This document shows positions 45,413-54,885 of a stretch of 64,000 bases of DNA, piece by piece. Position 1 is the stretch's first letter, and each line of letters begins with the position of its first letter. The stretch lies in the NCBI RefSeq assembly GCF_032922745.1, contig NZ_CP136693.1:2542001-2606000 (forward strand), in the 5' to 3' direction. The notes beneath the pieces were generated by a model. It saw only the letters and a list, made by a program, of their open reading frames with translations. It did no database searches and was not told the DNA's origin. The translations under genes and the position numbers were made by a program. Source of the DNA: Marinobacter salarius (lineage in GTDB: Bacteria; Pseudomonadota; Gammaproteobacteria; Pseudomonadales; Oleiphilaceae).

Positions 45413-46783
45413 TCAGTGCCTGTTCCGCCCCCAAGCCAGCGTTATCGCCACGCTAACTACAGCGGAAGCGGCCAGGGCACCCAGGAAGGGGGCCAGGGTA
45501 GGGATGCCACCGGGGAAGCTCGCCGCTAGAAGACCTGTCGTCAGGCTGCCACCGGTCACCCAACCAGGAACGACGGCGCCCGCCAGGCCAGCAAGGCCGC
45601 CGAACACGGCTGCGGTGGTGGTCATTCGCGTCCACAGCCCCATCAATACCGGTATCACTGCCGTCGCGCAGAGCAGGTCGGCGATCAGGAACAATCTCAG
45701 TACCGAGACGCCCTGGAGTGCGACTATCACCACGGGAATCATCAGGAGAACGGTTACCCATCGTGCCGATATGATGGAGAGCCCCTGTTTTTCAGTTACT
45801 GCCAGGGAGGCCAGGGCGTTCTGGAGTGTGTCCACGGATGAGGCTACTAATGTGAGGGCCAGCACCAGGGCAGGAATGGTCAACCAGGCGGGGGCGCCAG
45901 ACAGTAGCGCAAAGAAAGGAATGGGTGGAGAACCGAGATCTGCACCGCTCATGGCGGCGGCAATGCCCAGGCCGCCGACCACGGCAACCACGATAATGGT
46001 CACCAGGCCGCCCAACAAGGCGCCGCTACGTAATGCCGAGGTATCACGGGCGGACCACAGACGCTGCCAGTAGCCCTGGTGAAACAGGTTGGCGGCGGTT
46101 ACGGCGATCACCAGTGTCAGGGCAACGCCCAGGGCACTGCCTACTGGCGCGGAGGGGGCGTCAGCCATTTGCAGTTCCGGTAGCCGGTCCATTGCCACGA
46201 ATCCGACAATGGCCAGTAGCCCGATCAGCAGGAACGCCTGCCACTGGTCCGTGACGATGCTGGCTCGCAGGCCACCCCAGGTGGTGTATATGAGTGTGGC
46301 AACGGCAACGCCAAGCACCGCAAGGTTCCCATTCACGCCCGACAACAATGAGGTGATGGCGCCGATGGCGGTGAGTTCGGCGGTGAGGAAACACAGCATG
46401 TAGAGCACGGAGATGAGCGACACGTAGCGGCGAACCGATGTGCCATAGCAGGCCTGGGCAAACTCACCAATGCTGCGGCCCTGAGGCAGGTAGCGCCGGA
46501 TGGCCGGGCCACAGAAAGCAAACACGATAAAGGGCAGGGCGGCGCCGAGGGTGTAACCGGCCAGTGCCACTGGCCCCACCAGGGCGCCGACTTCCGGGGG
46601 CGCGAAGAGTATCCAGCCGCCCATGCCCGATGCCAGGAAGGATAGCCCGAGTGCCCGTGCGCCCTGACTGTTGCGGGCCGTCACGAAATCATCCAGGCCG
46701 CCATCGGCCAGGCGAGCCCGCAGTCCCAACCAGGTGAACAGAACGAGTGCAGCCGCCAGGGCCGCTACCGTGGTGTAGAGCAT
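45413..46783 (-). CDS. Sodium:solute symporter family protein
   Basis: 456-residue inner-membrane protein with about 12-13 hydrophobic helices, SSS (LeuT-fold) family. Recognisable parts are SFLASGMGGWILFAPPEVG near 48, YTTWGGLRASIVTDQWQAFL near 165-184, and FHQGYWQRLWSARD. These are typical of SSS members of unknown substrate such as pantothenate- or polyamine-type subgroups. No sensor kinase fusion. Substrate cannot be assigned. Confidence 0.88.
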   Translation of the reverse strand: MLYTTVAALAAALVLFTWLGLRARLADGGLDDFVTARNSQGARALGLSFLASGMGGWILFAPPEVGALVGPVALAGYTLGAALPFIVFAFCGPAIRRYLPQGRSIGEFAQACYGTSVRRYVSLISVLYMLCFLTAELTAIGAITSLLSGVNGNLAVLGVAVATLIYTTWGGLRASIVTDQWQAFLLIGLLAIVGFVAMDRLPELQMADAPSAPVGSALGVALTLVIAVTAANLFHQGYWQRLWSARDTSALRSGALLGGLVTIIVVAVVGGLGIAAAMSGADLGSPPIPFFALLSGAPAWLTIPALVLALTLVASSVDTLQNALASLAVTEKQGLSIISARWVTVLLMIPVVIVALQGVSVLRLFLIADLLCATAVIPVLMGLWTRMTTTAAVFGGLAGLAGAVVPGWVTGGSLTTGLLAASFPGGIPTLAPFLGALAASAVVSVAITLAWGRNRH

Positions 46784-46917
46784 GGTGTGTCTCTCCGTTA
46801 ATCATAAAGCCGGGAATAGTGACATATTCCACGTGGTGCTGCGATTGACTGTCTGTCTTATGCTTTACTGTAGTAAGTCACCATTCGGAATTGAACCGAC
46901 GGGGGAGGCCCCACCCA

Positions 46918-47238
46918 ATGAGCAATCGCAAATCGGAACTGGAAACCCTGCGTGCTGACCTTAAGGCACGCCTGTCAAAGTATGAAGCCCACCAGCATCG
47001 CCAGGGTGGCGCGCTGGAGAAAGACTTCGAAGAACAGGCCGTACAGACCCAGAATGACGAAGTGGTCGATTCGCTGGAGACAGAAACCCGCAACGAGCTG
47101 GCCCAGATCGAACACGCCCTTGAACGCCTTGCTGAAGGGCTCGGGGACGAATGTGAAGGGTGCGGCGAAGACATCGATCCACGGCGCCTGCAGGTATTGC
47201 CCTACACCACTGTCTGCGTGAAGTGTGCCGAAGACTGA
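46918..47238 (+). CDS. DksA/TraR-family C4 zinc-finger protein
   Basis: 106 residues. A coiled-coil N-terminal part (KSELETLRADLKARLSKYEA) precedes a C-terminal C4 zinc finger, CEGCGEDI...CVKC with spacing C-x2-C-x17-C-x2-C. It is shorter than DksA (about 150), so a DksA paralogue or TraR-like protein that may bind the RNA polymerase secondary channel. GGAGG lies 9 bases upstream of the ATG. It converges on malT with a 7-bp gap. Confidence 0.85.
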   Translation: MSNRKSELETLRADLKARLSKYEAHQHRQGGALEKDFEEQAVQTQNDEVVDSLETETRNELAQIEHALERLAEGLGDECEGCGEDIDPRRLQVLPYTTVCVKCAED

Positions 47239-47245
47239 ACCGTTA

Positions 47246-50011
47246 TCACTCCCCCTGAATCTTGCTGAGCAGGTCTTTGGCCAGTTCAATGGCCTCTGAC
47301 CGGTGGCTGATGTTCTGCTTTTGGTAGAGGCTGCGGATGTGCGTCTTCACCGTCGTGGAGGCGACTTTCAGGTGTTCGGCGATCTGGTCATTCGACAGGC
47401 CGGCGTGGATCAGGCTGAGTATCTGCCATTCCCGGCGGGTAAGGGGAGATGTGCGGATCAGTTCCGGCACATCCGGCCGGTCGATAATATCCTGAATGAT
47501 GGCTTCGTCCAGTGAAATCCGGATGGCGCGGCTGAAATCCCGTTGTTGCTGAGCCAACTGGATCAGGCGTTCGGCGCGCTGCAGTTCCATTCCGTCAATC
47601 GCTTCATCGTTGATCAGCGCTTTCAGGATCACGATCAATACCTTGCCCATACGCAGGAAGCTGCCAACCGCCCCGGTAGTGCTGGCCAGTTGGAGCGCAG
47701 CGACCATGTGCTTCAGGGCGTTCTCGCGATCTTCGGTGTCCCAGTAAAGCAGCGCCAGGGCGATATGGTTGCGGTTGAGGTCGGTTTTGAGCCCCACCTG
47801 TTCCGCTACGGCTTGCAGTCCAGTCAGCAGGGGCTGGGCCTTGCTGTACAGCCCCAGGCTCATGTATGCCCGTGCCCGGTTGCGACCGTTGCACTGATTG
47901 AAGTGGTTGGTCGCCGTGGTGGGGTCGACGGGCGGGGCGATGGTAAGCCAACGTTGTATGGCTTCCCGGTCCCGAACCGCATCCCAGTAGGCGAGCATGG
48001 TGGCATGTGCATTGGCGACCCAGTCCAGATGATAGTCCCCGGAGGCGAGCATTTTCTGCATCTTGGCGATGTAGTCCGCGCACAGGCTTTGTCGGCCCCT
48101 GGCGTGGGCCACTTTGGCCAGCGATGTATAGCTTTGCACGTACCAGTGTTCCCCCTGGGCTTCCAGGATCTCGATGCCCTGGAGCGCACACCGCTCAGCG
48201 TTTTCCAGATGGTGCCATTCCCACATGATCTGACTGCGGATGCGGAACAGGAATTCCAGTATTGGCAGGTGGTTGAGGTGGTTCTCCTCGGCATACTGGA
48301 AGCCCCGTTCCTGGATGTTGTAGGCCTTCTGCAACAAGCCCATGGCAACGCTGATTTCAGACTGCTGACACAGGGCCCAGAGCACGTTCTGGTGGGCCTG
48401 GTGTGCCCGGGCGAGGTGTTCGGTTTCCTGCATGCGGGCGAGGGCTTCTTCCAGTTCGCCCTGTACAAACAGAGCCTCCCCAATAACGGAGGCCGCCGCC
48501 ACGCGGGATGTGGGCAGGAAGCGGGCTTCCTGGTCGATGGCCTCGCGGGCGAGGGCCAGGGCACGTTCCCCATCCCCGTAATTCATGGCGACCTGGGCGC
48601 GAATCGCACTGAACTCACCATGTACGGCGCGCTGGGTGTCTTCCGTCATGGATGCTTCCAGGCGGGTTTCCGCAGCCGACAACCAGTTTTCAACTTCGTC
48701 AAACTTGTACTGGCCCTGGGCCACCCAGGCCCTGAGCAGTGTCAGTGTCGGATCCTGGGCAATGATATCCTGGGGCAGGGCGTCGAGGCATCGCTGCAGC
48801 AGTATAAACTGGCCTTCGGTGAAAAACTTGCGGCCGTGAATGGTCAGTACGCGGGTGATACGGTCCGCATCGTCGGCGGCGATGGCGTGGCGGGCGGCCT
48901 CTTCTGCGTGGTCCAGTTCCAACCAGGCGTCACTGGCCCGCTGGTGCAGCTGTTGCCGGTTCTCTTCAGTCGTGCAGCTCAAAAGGTGCTGGAGGTAGAC
49001 GGAAAACAGTGGATGGTAGCGGAACCACAGGGCGGAATTGTCCACGGGCGTGATAAACAGCCCCATGGACAGAAGGCCGCTGAGCAGGGCCTGGCCGTTG
49101 CTGTCGTCCATCACCCGCATGACCATTCGCGCGTTGAAACGGTCCAGTATGCTGGTGCGCAACAGGAATGTTCGCTGCTGTTCCGTCAGCCCCTGCCCAA
49201 CCAGTTCATCAAAGTAGTCAAAGATGTGCTGGTTGCCGTACTCGAGCTGATCCACAAAATCGTTGAATTCGATGCTGGTCAGTGCGGATGCGGACAGAAG
49301 CTGGAGTGCCGACACCCAGCCTTCAACCCGCCTGACAGCCCGCTCGATGCTTTCCCGCGAAATCTCGAACGGCAATCGGCTGTCAAAGTAGCTCTGTGCT
49401 TCGTCTGCGCCAAAGGCCAGATCCCGTGAGGTGATCTCGGTCATCCGTCCCTGCATCCTCAGTTGCGCGACGCCAATGGGGGGCACCGTCCGGGTGATCA
49501 GGACGAGCGTCAGACAGGCAGGTTGATGCCGCAGCAGGAAGCGCAGCGCGTTGTGGATGACCTCGTTGTCAATCAGGTGATAGTCGTCCAGCACCAGATA
49601 CAGCGGGTCCCCGTCCAGCCCGTCCAGGGGAAGCTCGGCCAGAAGGTCGGTGAGAAAACTCTCCAGATCGTCGTACCCCTTCTCCTGCAATTTCCGCAGC
49701 GTGGCCTTGCAGCTGCCGGGAGCTGCAACCTCAAGTGCCTTGGCCAGATAGCCTGCAAATCGGGCCGGGTCGTTGTCGCCGACCTCCAGGCGATACCAGG
49801 CGCTGGTGGCCTCCAGTGCCTCAAGACGGTCCGCCACCGTGGTGGTTTTGCCATAGCCCGCGGGCGCATGCACCAGCAGCAGGCTTACCGGTTCCAGTCC
49901 GTGGAGAAGATCGTTGAATTTTTCCCGGTGTAAAAGGGCGGGTGGTGGTTGTGGGCTCTGGTTTTTGGCAGCGATGAACGTCAGTTGTCCCGGATTCAGT
50001 GTTGTTGTCAT
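47246..50011 (-). CDS. malT: MalT-type transcriptional activator (LuxR family, ATP-dependent)
   Basis: 921 residues, near the 901 of E. coli MalT and with the same plan. N-terminal STAND ATPase with Walker A HAPAGYGKTTT (about 48-58) and Walker B-like LYLVLDDYHLI, a middle winged-helix and TPR-like superhelical region, then a LuxR helix-turn-helix (LTRREWQILSLIHAGLSNDQ, about 855-875). MalT binds maltotriose and ATP and activates mal genes. MalT-like boxes occur upstream of pulA, lamB, malS/malE and the alpha-glucosidase gene in this window. A LuxR-type relative with another inducer is less likely given this context. Confidence 0.88.
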   Translation of the reverse strand: MTTTLNPGQLTFIAAKNQSPQPPPALLHREKFNDLLHGLEPVSLLLVHAPAGYGKTTTVADRLEALEATSAWYRLEVGDNDPARFAGYLAKALEVAAPGSCKATLRKLQEKGYDDLESFLTDLLAELPLDGLDGDPLYLVLDDYHLIDNEVIHNALRFLLRHQPACLTLVLITRTVPPIGVAQLRMQGRMTEITSRDLAFGADEAQSYFDSRLPFEISRESIERAVRRVEGWVSALQLLSASALTSIEFNDFVDQLEYGNQHIFDYFDELVGQGLTEQQRTFLLRTSILDRFNARMVMRVMDDSNGQALLSGLLSMGLFITPVDNSALWFRYHPLFSVYLQHLLSCTTEENRQQLHQRASDAWLELDHAEEAARHAIAADDADRITRVLTIHGRKFFTEGQFILLQRCLDALPQDIIAQDPTLTLLRAWVAQGQYKFDEVENWLSAAETRLEASMTEDTQRAVHGEFSAIRAQVAMNYGDGERALALAREAIDQEARFLPTSRVAAASVIGEALFVQGELEEALARMQETEHLARAHQAHQNVLWALCQQSEISVAMGLLQKAYNIQERGFQYAEENHLNHLPILEFLFRIRSQIMWEWHHLENAERCALQGIEILEAQGEHWYVQSYTSLAKVAHARGRQSLCADYIAKMQKMLASGDYHLDWVANAHATMLAYWDAVRDREAIQRWLTIAPPVDPTTATNHFNQCNGRNRARAYMSLGLYSKAQPLLTGLQAVAEQVGLKTDLNRNHIALALLYWDTEDRENALKHMVAALQLASTTGAVGSFLRMGKVLIVILKALINDEAIDGMELQRAERLIQLAQQQRDFSRAIRISLDEAIIQDIIDRPDVPELIRTSPLTRREWQILSLIHAGLSNDQIAEHLKVASTTVKTHIRSLYQKQNISHRSEAIELAKDLLSKIQGE

Positions 50012-50263
50012 CAGGATCTTCAGTAATTGGTGTCAGACAGTAGCAAGGAATGTGATACCGGCTTTGTGGCTCTGCGTCAACTTCCCGTTGTCGCGATTTG
50101 AGGGGCATGAACCAGTTCTCAAAACCGGCAGGGAAGGCCCCTTCTGCTGCGGCAGATTTGAGGCACAGTTATCTTTAAGGCGTTAGCGATTTCGGTATCT
50201 TACCGTAACAAGATGTAACTCGGAAAACGTGATGTCTAATAATAACAGGGACTTCGTCTGACT

Positions 50264-51064
50264 ATGCTGCTGGTACTCGCCGGATCCATCCTCTCTTTCA
50301 CCATGGCCCAGGAGGCGGTCGTCGTGGAGCCTTATGAACAGGGCGCCATTGTGATTGAGCAGGATTTTGATACCAGCCCCATTGAGTTGAGAACCGACAC
50401 CCGGGTTGAACCCCTCGTCGAGCAGAAGTTCCGTAACATCGTGCGTCAGGCGTATGACTACAGCTGCGGCAGTGCTGCGCTGACCACGGTGCTCAATTAT
50501 TACCTGGGAAGGAATCTGGGTGAGCGGCAGGTGATGGAGGGATTGCTCCATTACGGCGAGAGTGAGCGCATTGTCCAGCGTCGTGCGTTTTCCATGCTCG
50601 ATATGAAGCGCCTTGTGACGGCCCTGGGTTATCCGTCCGGTGGGTTTCGCGCCACGATTGACGACCTCATTGACCTTGATCACCCGGCCATCGTTCCCAT
50701 TCAGTACGCCGGTTTCAAACACTTCGTGGTACTGCGCACCATCCGCGACGGCCGGGTGTATCTGGCCGATCCGGCGGTGGGCAATATCTCCTTCACGCTC
50801 GCCCAGTTTGAAGAGAACTGGGACGACAACGTGCTCTTCATTGTGTTCCCCGGCAGTGACAAGCCGCTGGATTACCTGGAGTTGAAAGAGGAGGACCTTC
50901 GGTTTGTGGACGACCAGACAATGACGTTGCTGGCGTTGCAGAAGTTGCCCGAATTCCATGAATCCACGGAACGCCGGATCAGAAACATGCTGGAACGCCA
51001 GAAGAATAATCCGGACGGCAGCGTTGAGAATACCCGGAAGCAGCTGTTTTACCGGCGCCATTAA
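50264..51064 (+). CDS. C39-family cysteine peptidase, secreted
   Basis: 266 residues with a short hydrophobic N-terminus (LLVLAGSILSFTMAQ) as signal or anchor. The peptidase C39 fold is clear: YDYSCGSAAL with the nucleophile Cys68 and oxyanion Gln62, FKHFVVL with His153, and YLADPAVGN with Asp169. Stand-alone C39 peptidases are exemplified by FapD of the Fap amyloid export system. The following beta-barrel gene strengthens that analogy, but no FapB/FapC-like amyloid repeat protein is nearby. It is divergent from malT. Confidence 0.85.
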   Translation: MLLVLAGSILSFTMAQEAVVVEPYEQGAIVIEQDFDTSPIELRTDTRVEPLVEQKFRNIVRQAYDYSCGSAALTTVLNYYLGRNLGERQVMEGLLHYGESERIVQRRAFSMLDMKRLVTALGYPSGGFRATIDDLIDLDHPAIVPIQYAGFKHFVVLRTIRDGRVYLADPAVGNISFTLAQFEENWDDNVLFIVFPGSDKPLDYLELKEEDLRFVDDQTMTLLALQKLPEFHESTERRIRNMLERQKNNPDGSVENTRKQLFYRRH

Positions 51065-51123
51065 CGTGCCGGGCGCAAAGCCGGCACACAGGAAACAATA
51101 CAATTAGAAATAAGGGAGTCAGG

Positions 51124-52134
51124 ATGAATCGTTGGTTAGTGCGAGGTTTTATCCTTTTTTCCGTGACTGGCCTTTTACCAACCATGGCATTGTCGCAGGA
51201 AGGAAACGTAGACGAGGCGAGGGAAGCGCTTGCCAGGCAAGAGGGCGATGAGGACTCATCCAAGCAATTGGAGGAAGTGTTCCAGGCAGCCGAGACCAGC
51301 TACTCGCTGCAGAAGAAGGGTACCCATTCCCTGAACTATTCGTTCGATTACTCCTACACCGGTGACCAGCGTCTCGACCTGGCGATTACCGATGGTTCGG
51401 TGCGTAACCTCGATGTGGTGCCGTCCGCGACTCACAACTTCACCAATGCGTTTTCCTACGACTACGGCCTGCTGGATAACCTGACCGTCGGTGCACGTGT
51501 GCCCCTGGTGGTTAAGTACGACACCCAGGATGAACTGAACATCTACGATTTCGGCGATATCTCTGCAACCGCCCGTTGGCAGCCCTTCGCGTACGTTCCA
51601 GGCAAGATGTCCACGACGGTTTTCGGCACCTTCACAACCAAGACGGGTGTCAGTCCCTACGAGATTGATATCGACGAGCAGCTGTCCACTGGCAGCGGCT
51701 ACTACTCGGTTGCCGGCGGCGTTAGTTTCTCAAAGGTGCTGGACCCGGTGGTTGTGTTCGGATCTACCAGCGCCACTTACAATCTGCCTGAAACCGATCT
51801 GCAGCAAGTGCGGGGCGCCCGCGTGTTGCAGGAACTTGAGCCGGGCTTCGGGCTCTCCGGCTCCGCCGGCTTCGCCTATTCGCTGTCATACGACATTTCC
51901 CTCAGCATCTCCGCTCAGTTGAGTTACAGCGACCAGACCACGCTGACCTTCAGCGACGGCACCCAGGCCGTTGCCCAGGACCAGATGACCGGTTTCCTGA
52001 GTATGTCGCTGGGTACCCGCGTGAGTGACACCACCATCGTGAACACCAGCCTTGGTATCGGCCTTACCGAAGACGCACCTGATTTCTCGCTGGGCGTGTC
52101 CCTGCCCATCAAATTCTCAGGTCTCAAAGAGTGA
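51124..52134 (+). CDS. Outer-membrane beta-barrel protein, putative transporter
   Basis: 336 residues with a signal peptide (LVRGFILFSVTGLLPTMALS), then an acidic helical stretch rich in Glu/Ala (about 25-60), then alternating strands ending LGVSLPIKF, a barrel-like C-terminus. A helical plug before a barrel is reminiscent of FapF. It follows the C39 peptidase by 59 bp, so the pair may process and export a substrate. The gene name fapF is not justified without structure or neighbours FapA-C. Confidence 0.7.
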   Translation: MNRWLVRGFILFSVTGLLPTMALSQEGNVDEAREALARQEGDEDSSKQLEEVFQAAETSYSLQKKGTHSLNYSFDYSYTGDQRLDLAITDGSVRNLDVVPSATHNFTNAFSYDYGLLDNLTVGARVPLVVKYDTQDELNIYDFGDISATARWQPFAYVPGKMSTTVFGTFTTKTGVSPYEIDIDEQLSTGSGYYSVAGGVSFSKVLDPVVVFGSTSATYNLPETDLQQVRGARVLQELEPGFGLSGSAGFAYSLSYDISLSISAQLSYSDQTTLTFSDGTQAVAQDQMTGFLSMSLGTRVSDTTIVNTSLGIGLTEDAPDFSLGVSLPIKFSGLKE

Positions 52135-52171
52135 GTTCAGCCTCTGACGTTTTACGGGAAGGGAAGATTTC

Positions 52172-53797
52172 ATGGGAATAACCAGCCACAAGAGACAGAT
52201 TGCCGCTGCTATGATGGCAGCCTCGGTGACCTGTGGTGTCGAGGCGCAGCTGGCACAGAACCTGACCATTCATCCCAAGGCGTTGGCTCTGGGGAACGCC
52301 GTGACGGCCGATCCGCCCGGCATTATGGCGATCCATTACAACCCGGCGGGGCTGACCAAGCTGGATGGACGTCAGCTTGAAGTTAACCTGATGAGCGTCT
52401 ACCTCGACATTGACGCCGATTTCCACGCCCCGGATGGCTACGAGATTTTCGGCATCGATGGCCTGGAAACCGACCCTCTCACCGGCGAACAGCGGGACCC
52501 GGTCGCGAACAAGCACAGCCATACCAACAACGTGGCCCTGTATCTTCCGGGATTTGGCATATTGCGGGCGCCGCCTGGCCCCGCCATCGCTCCGTCTGCT
52601 GGTATCAGCATTAACCCGCCGGGGTCGAAGCTGACCTTTGGCAACGCCTTCTACTTGCCCCTGGCCGCCGGTTTCTATCGCGAGAAGGACGACCCGGGGC
52701 GCTACATGCCGCAGGCAACGGCACTGCAGCGGACAACTTATCTATCGCCAACCGTCGGTTACAAGATCAACGATGAGTGGTCGGTGGGTGCCGGCATCCA
52801 TTTGTCGCACATGGGGATTGCGGCGGACCAGTACATGCGCGCGCCCAACATGCTGCTGGGTGTCGCCGAGGTGCTCCAGGATGCGTTCAACTGTGAAAGC
52901 GGGGATGAACCCCTGCAGCCGTGGCTTGCCCTCTGTGGGGGTAACGTGGGGCCGTGGGACGACATTGGCGCGTTGAGCATCAATGTGCAGGAAACCCTGT
53001 CGCCCACCTATGCGCTTGGGGTCATGTGGGAGCCGAACGAGTGGTTCAGCTGGGGGGCAAGCTATACCTCAGAAGCCGACATGAACATGAAGGGTACTTT
53101 CGAGATCGAGTACACGGATGATTGGTCTGGCTTCTGGCAGAGTGTGAACGGCTCCGTACTGGGCGCCATCACGTCGGCGATTCTCAGCCTACCTTCCGGT
53201 GCTCCAAGGGAAGCGGGTAACGTGTCCATGGATCTGACCTATCCCCAACACTTCCAGACCGGTATCAGTCTCGATGTTCATCCCAAATTGACCGTGAACG
53301 TGGATGTGGGGTGGACGGATTACAAACAGTGGGACGCGTTTGTGTTCCGCTTTGACCGCAACCTGGAGTTCCTGAACGCCGCGCGGATTTTGTCACCCCA
53401 GAACGCCACTCCCAACACACTGAGGTTGCCTCTCGGTTTTACCGATCAGTGGAACTGGGGTTTTGGGCTGGAGTTCCATGCGTCGTCCCGTCTGGACCTG
53501 CGCGCGGGTGTGGAAATCCGGGATTCGGTGATTCCCGATGACCAGCGCCAGATTATGGCGCCGTTCGGCGGTGCAAATCTCTACAGTATTGGTATGGGGT
53601 ATCGGTGGGATAAGGATACTGAGATCGACATGAACCTGAGCTATCTGCAATCCATAGAAACGATTCCTGCCAACGGCAGTTGTAACCTAAACTGTGACAA
53701 TATTACCAATATCATCTACAACCCCTACGCGGGGCTGGATGTGAAAACCTCGCTACGGGTTGTCACGGCAGGTCTCAGTTTCCGTACCAAATTCTGA
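52172..53797 (+). CDS. FadL/OmpP1-family outer-membrane transporter
   Basis: 541 residues, signal peptide then LTIHPKALALGNAVTADPPG and IHYNPAGLTKLDGRQLEV, the conserved N-terminal hatch of the FadL/TodX family for hydrophobic substrates such as fatty acids or hydrocarbons. C-terminal strand ends VTAGLSFRTKF. It is longer than E. coli FadL (446). Transcribed after the beta-barrel gene with a 37-bp gap. Confidence 0.87.
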   Translation: MGITSHKRQIAAAMMAASVTCGVEAQLAQNLTIHPKALALGNAVTADPPGIMAIHYNPAGLTKLDGRQLEVNLMSVYLDIDADFHAPDGYEIFGIDGLETDPLTGEQRDPVANKHSHTNNVALYLPGFGILRAPPGPAIAPSAGISINPPGSKLTFGNAFYLPLAAGFYREKDDPGRYMPQATALQRTTYLSPTVGYKINDEWSVGAGIHLSHMGIAADQYMRAPNMLLGVAEVLQDAFNCESGDEPLQPWLALCGGNVGPWDDIGALSINVQETLSPTYALGVMWEPNEWFSWGASYTSEADMNMKGTFEIEYTDDWSGFWQSVNGSVLGAITSAILSLPSGAPREAGNVSMDLTYPQHFQTGISLDVHPKLTVNVDVGWTDYKQWDAFVFRFDRNLEFLNAARILSPQNATPNTLRLPLGFTDQWNWGFGLEFHASSRLDLRAGVEIRDSVIPDDQRQIMAPFGGANLYSIGMGYRWDKDTEIDMNLSYLQSIETIPANGSCNLNCDNITNIIYNPYAGLDVKTSLRVVTAGLSFRTKF

Positions 53798-53832
53798 CGC
53801 AAACGCGTTTACGAACAGGGTGTTTTGCCCCG

Positions 53833-54882
53833 ATGTTGAAATGCCGTTATGTGGTTGTTGCTTGCCTGACGCTGGCGCTGAATGGTTGCCAGTTGTCAGG
53901 CTCCGACTCGTCCGGAAGCCGTGAAGGGTATTTCACCTGGGTGGACGAGCAGGGGCGGGTACGGCATTCGCCGATACCGCAGGGCTCCGGTGAAAGTGAT
54001 GACAGCGAGTACACAGAAGCAACGGATGATCACGGCAGGGCCAGTTCCGCCGAATCATCCACACCTGAAGATGACGCATCTAGCAGGTATCATCAGGAGT
54101 ACAACCTCGAGAACTACCCCGATGGCAATCAGCTCGAAAAAGACGGTTATGTTCGTCCGGGCGAACCCAAGCCTTATTTCACCTGGCGTGATGCCCAGGG
54201 CAACCTTCGTGTCAGCTACTACCAGCCGGATACCCGGACCGCTGTCGTGAAGGGGCGTATCAAGCCGCCGATTCAACTGACGGAGGCCAGTATCCACCAA
54301 TCGGGAGAAACCGTGGAGTCGCCGGGGCTGCCGGAAGATGCTGACCCCGAAGCCATGGCGGTCCTGGGAATTGATCCCGGAGAGGAAAGTTTTTTCCAGC
54401 AATGGGCGGGGCAATGCTGCCAGGCGCTGGAACGGTCGGAGCCTGAGCAATGGCAGGAAGGTCGTGAATTCGGGGTATCCATGGGTGACAACGCCCCCCG
54501 CTATTCGTTCAGCACGGGTGAAAGCCGTTACCGTCTGGTCAGACTGCCGCCGGCGGATCAATACACCGATTTCATCCTCCACATCAGGTCGTTCAACCAC
54601 GACGGAATGTTTGTGCCCTCGGTGGCTTTTCTTGATGCCTCGTTCGCCCCCGTTCGAATCGTGACCGACCTGGTGGCTAGCTATGTGCCTGAATCCTGGT
54701 ATCAGTACGGCTACCTTCACGCTTACATTCCGGTGTTCCCGAGCCGGGGTGAGCGCTGGATGGTGATTTTCACCCGCGAGGCGGATCTGGCGGGGCAGAC
54801 GGTTATCGAGGACAAGTACGGCCCCAAGGCCATCCCTCACATCGGTACTGGTGAGCTCAGTCTCTCCCGCGCTGGCGAGTGA
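53833..54882 (+). CDS. MalM-like lipoprotein with DUF4124-like repeats
   Basis: 349 residues. Lipobox LNGC early on. Two short WVDEQGRVRHS- and WRDAQGNLRVS-type segments (about 35 and 118) resemble DUF4124. The C-terminal half matches the MalM family: MFVPSVAFLDASFAPVRIV, then RWMVIFTREADLAGQTVIED. In E. coli MalM belongs to the mal regulon with unknown role. Here it closes the C39/barrel/FadL cluster rather than sitting with malK. It converges on the deacetylase gene with a 3-bp gap. Confidence 0.75.
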   Translation: MLKCRYVVVACLTLALNGCQLSGSDSSGSREGYFTWVDEQGRVRHSPIPQGSGESDDSEYTEATDDHGRASSAESSTPEDDASSRYHQEYNLENYPDGNQLEKDGYVRPGEPKPYFTWRDAQGNLRVSYYQPDTRTAVVKGRIKPPIQLTEASIHQSGETVESPGLPEDADPEAMAVLGIDPGEESFFQQWAGQCCQALERSEPEQWQEGREFGVSMGDNAPRYSFSTGESRYRLVRLPPADQYTDFILHIRSFNHDGMFVPSVAFLDASFAPVRIVTDLVASYVPESWYQYGYLHAYIPVFPSRGERWMVIFTREADLAGQTVIEDKYGPKAIPHIGTGELSLSRAGE

Positions 54883-54885
54883 CGT

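Noticed and set aside
45122..45529. A 135-codon frame between the Ntn hydrolase and the symporter
   Set aside because: No ribosome site, no recognisable content, and it runs into the symporter gene on the other strand.
47543..49429. A 628-codon open frame on the plus strand
   Set aside because: Antisense to malT; no recognisable domain.
50264..52134. A complete Fap amyloid operon
   Set aside because: Only peptidase and barrel candidates are present; no FapA/B/C-like repeat proteins or FapE are seen.
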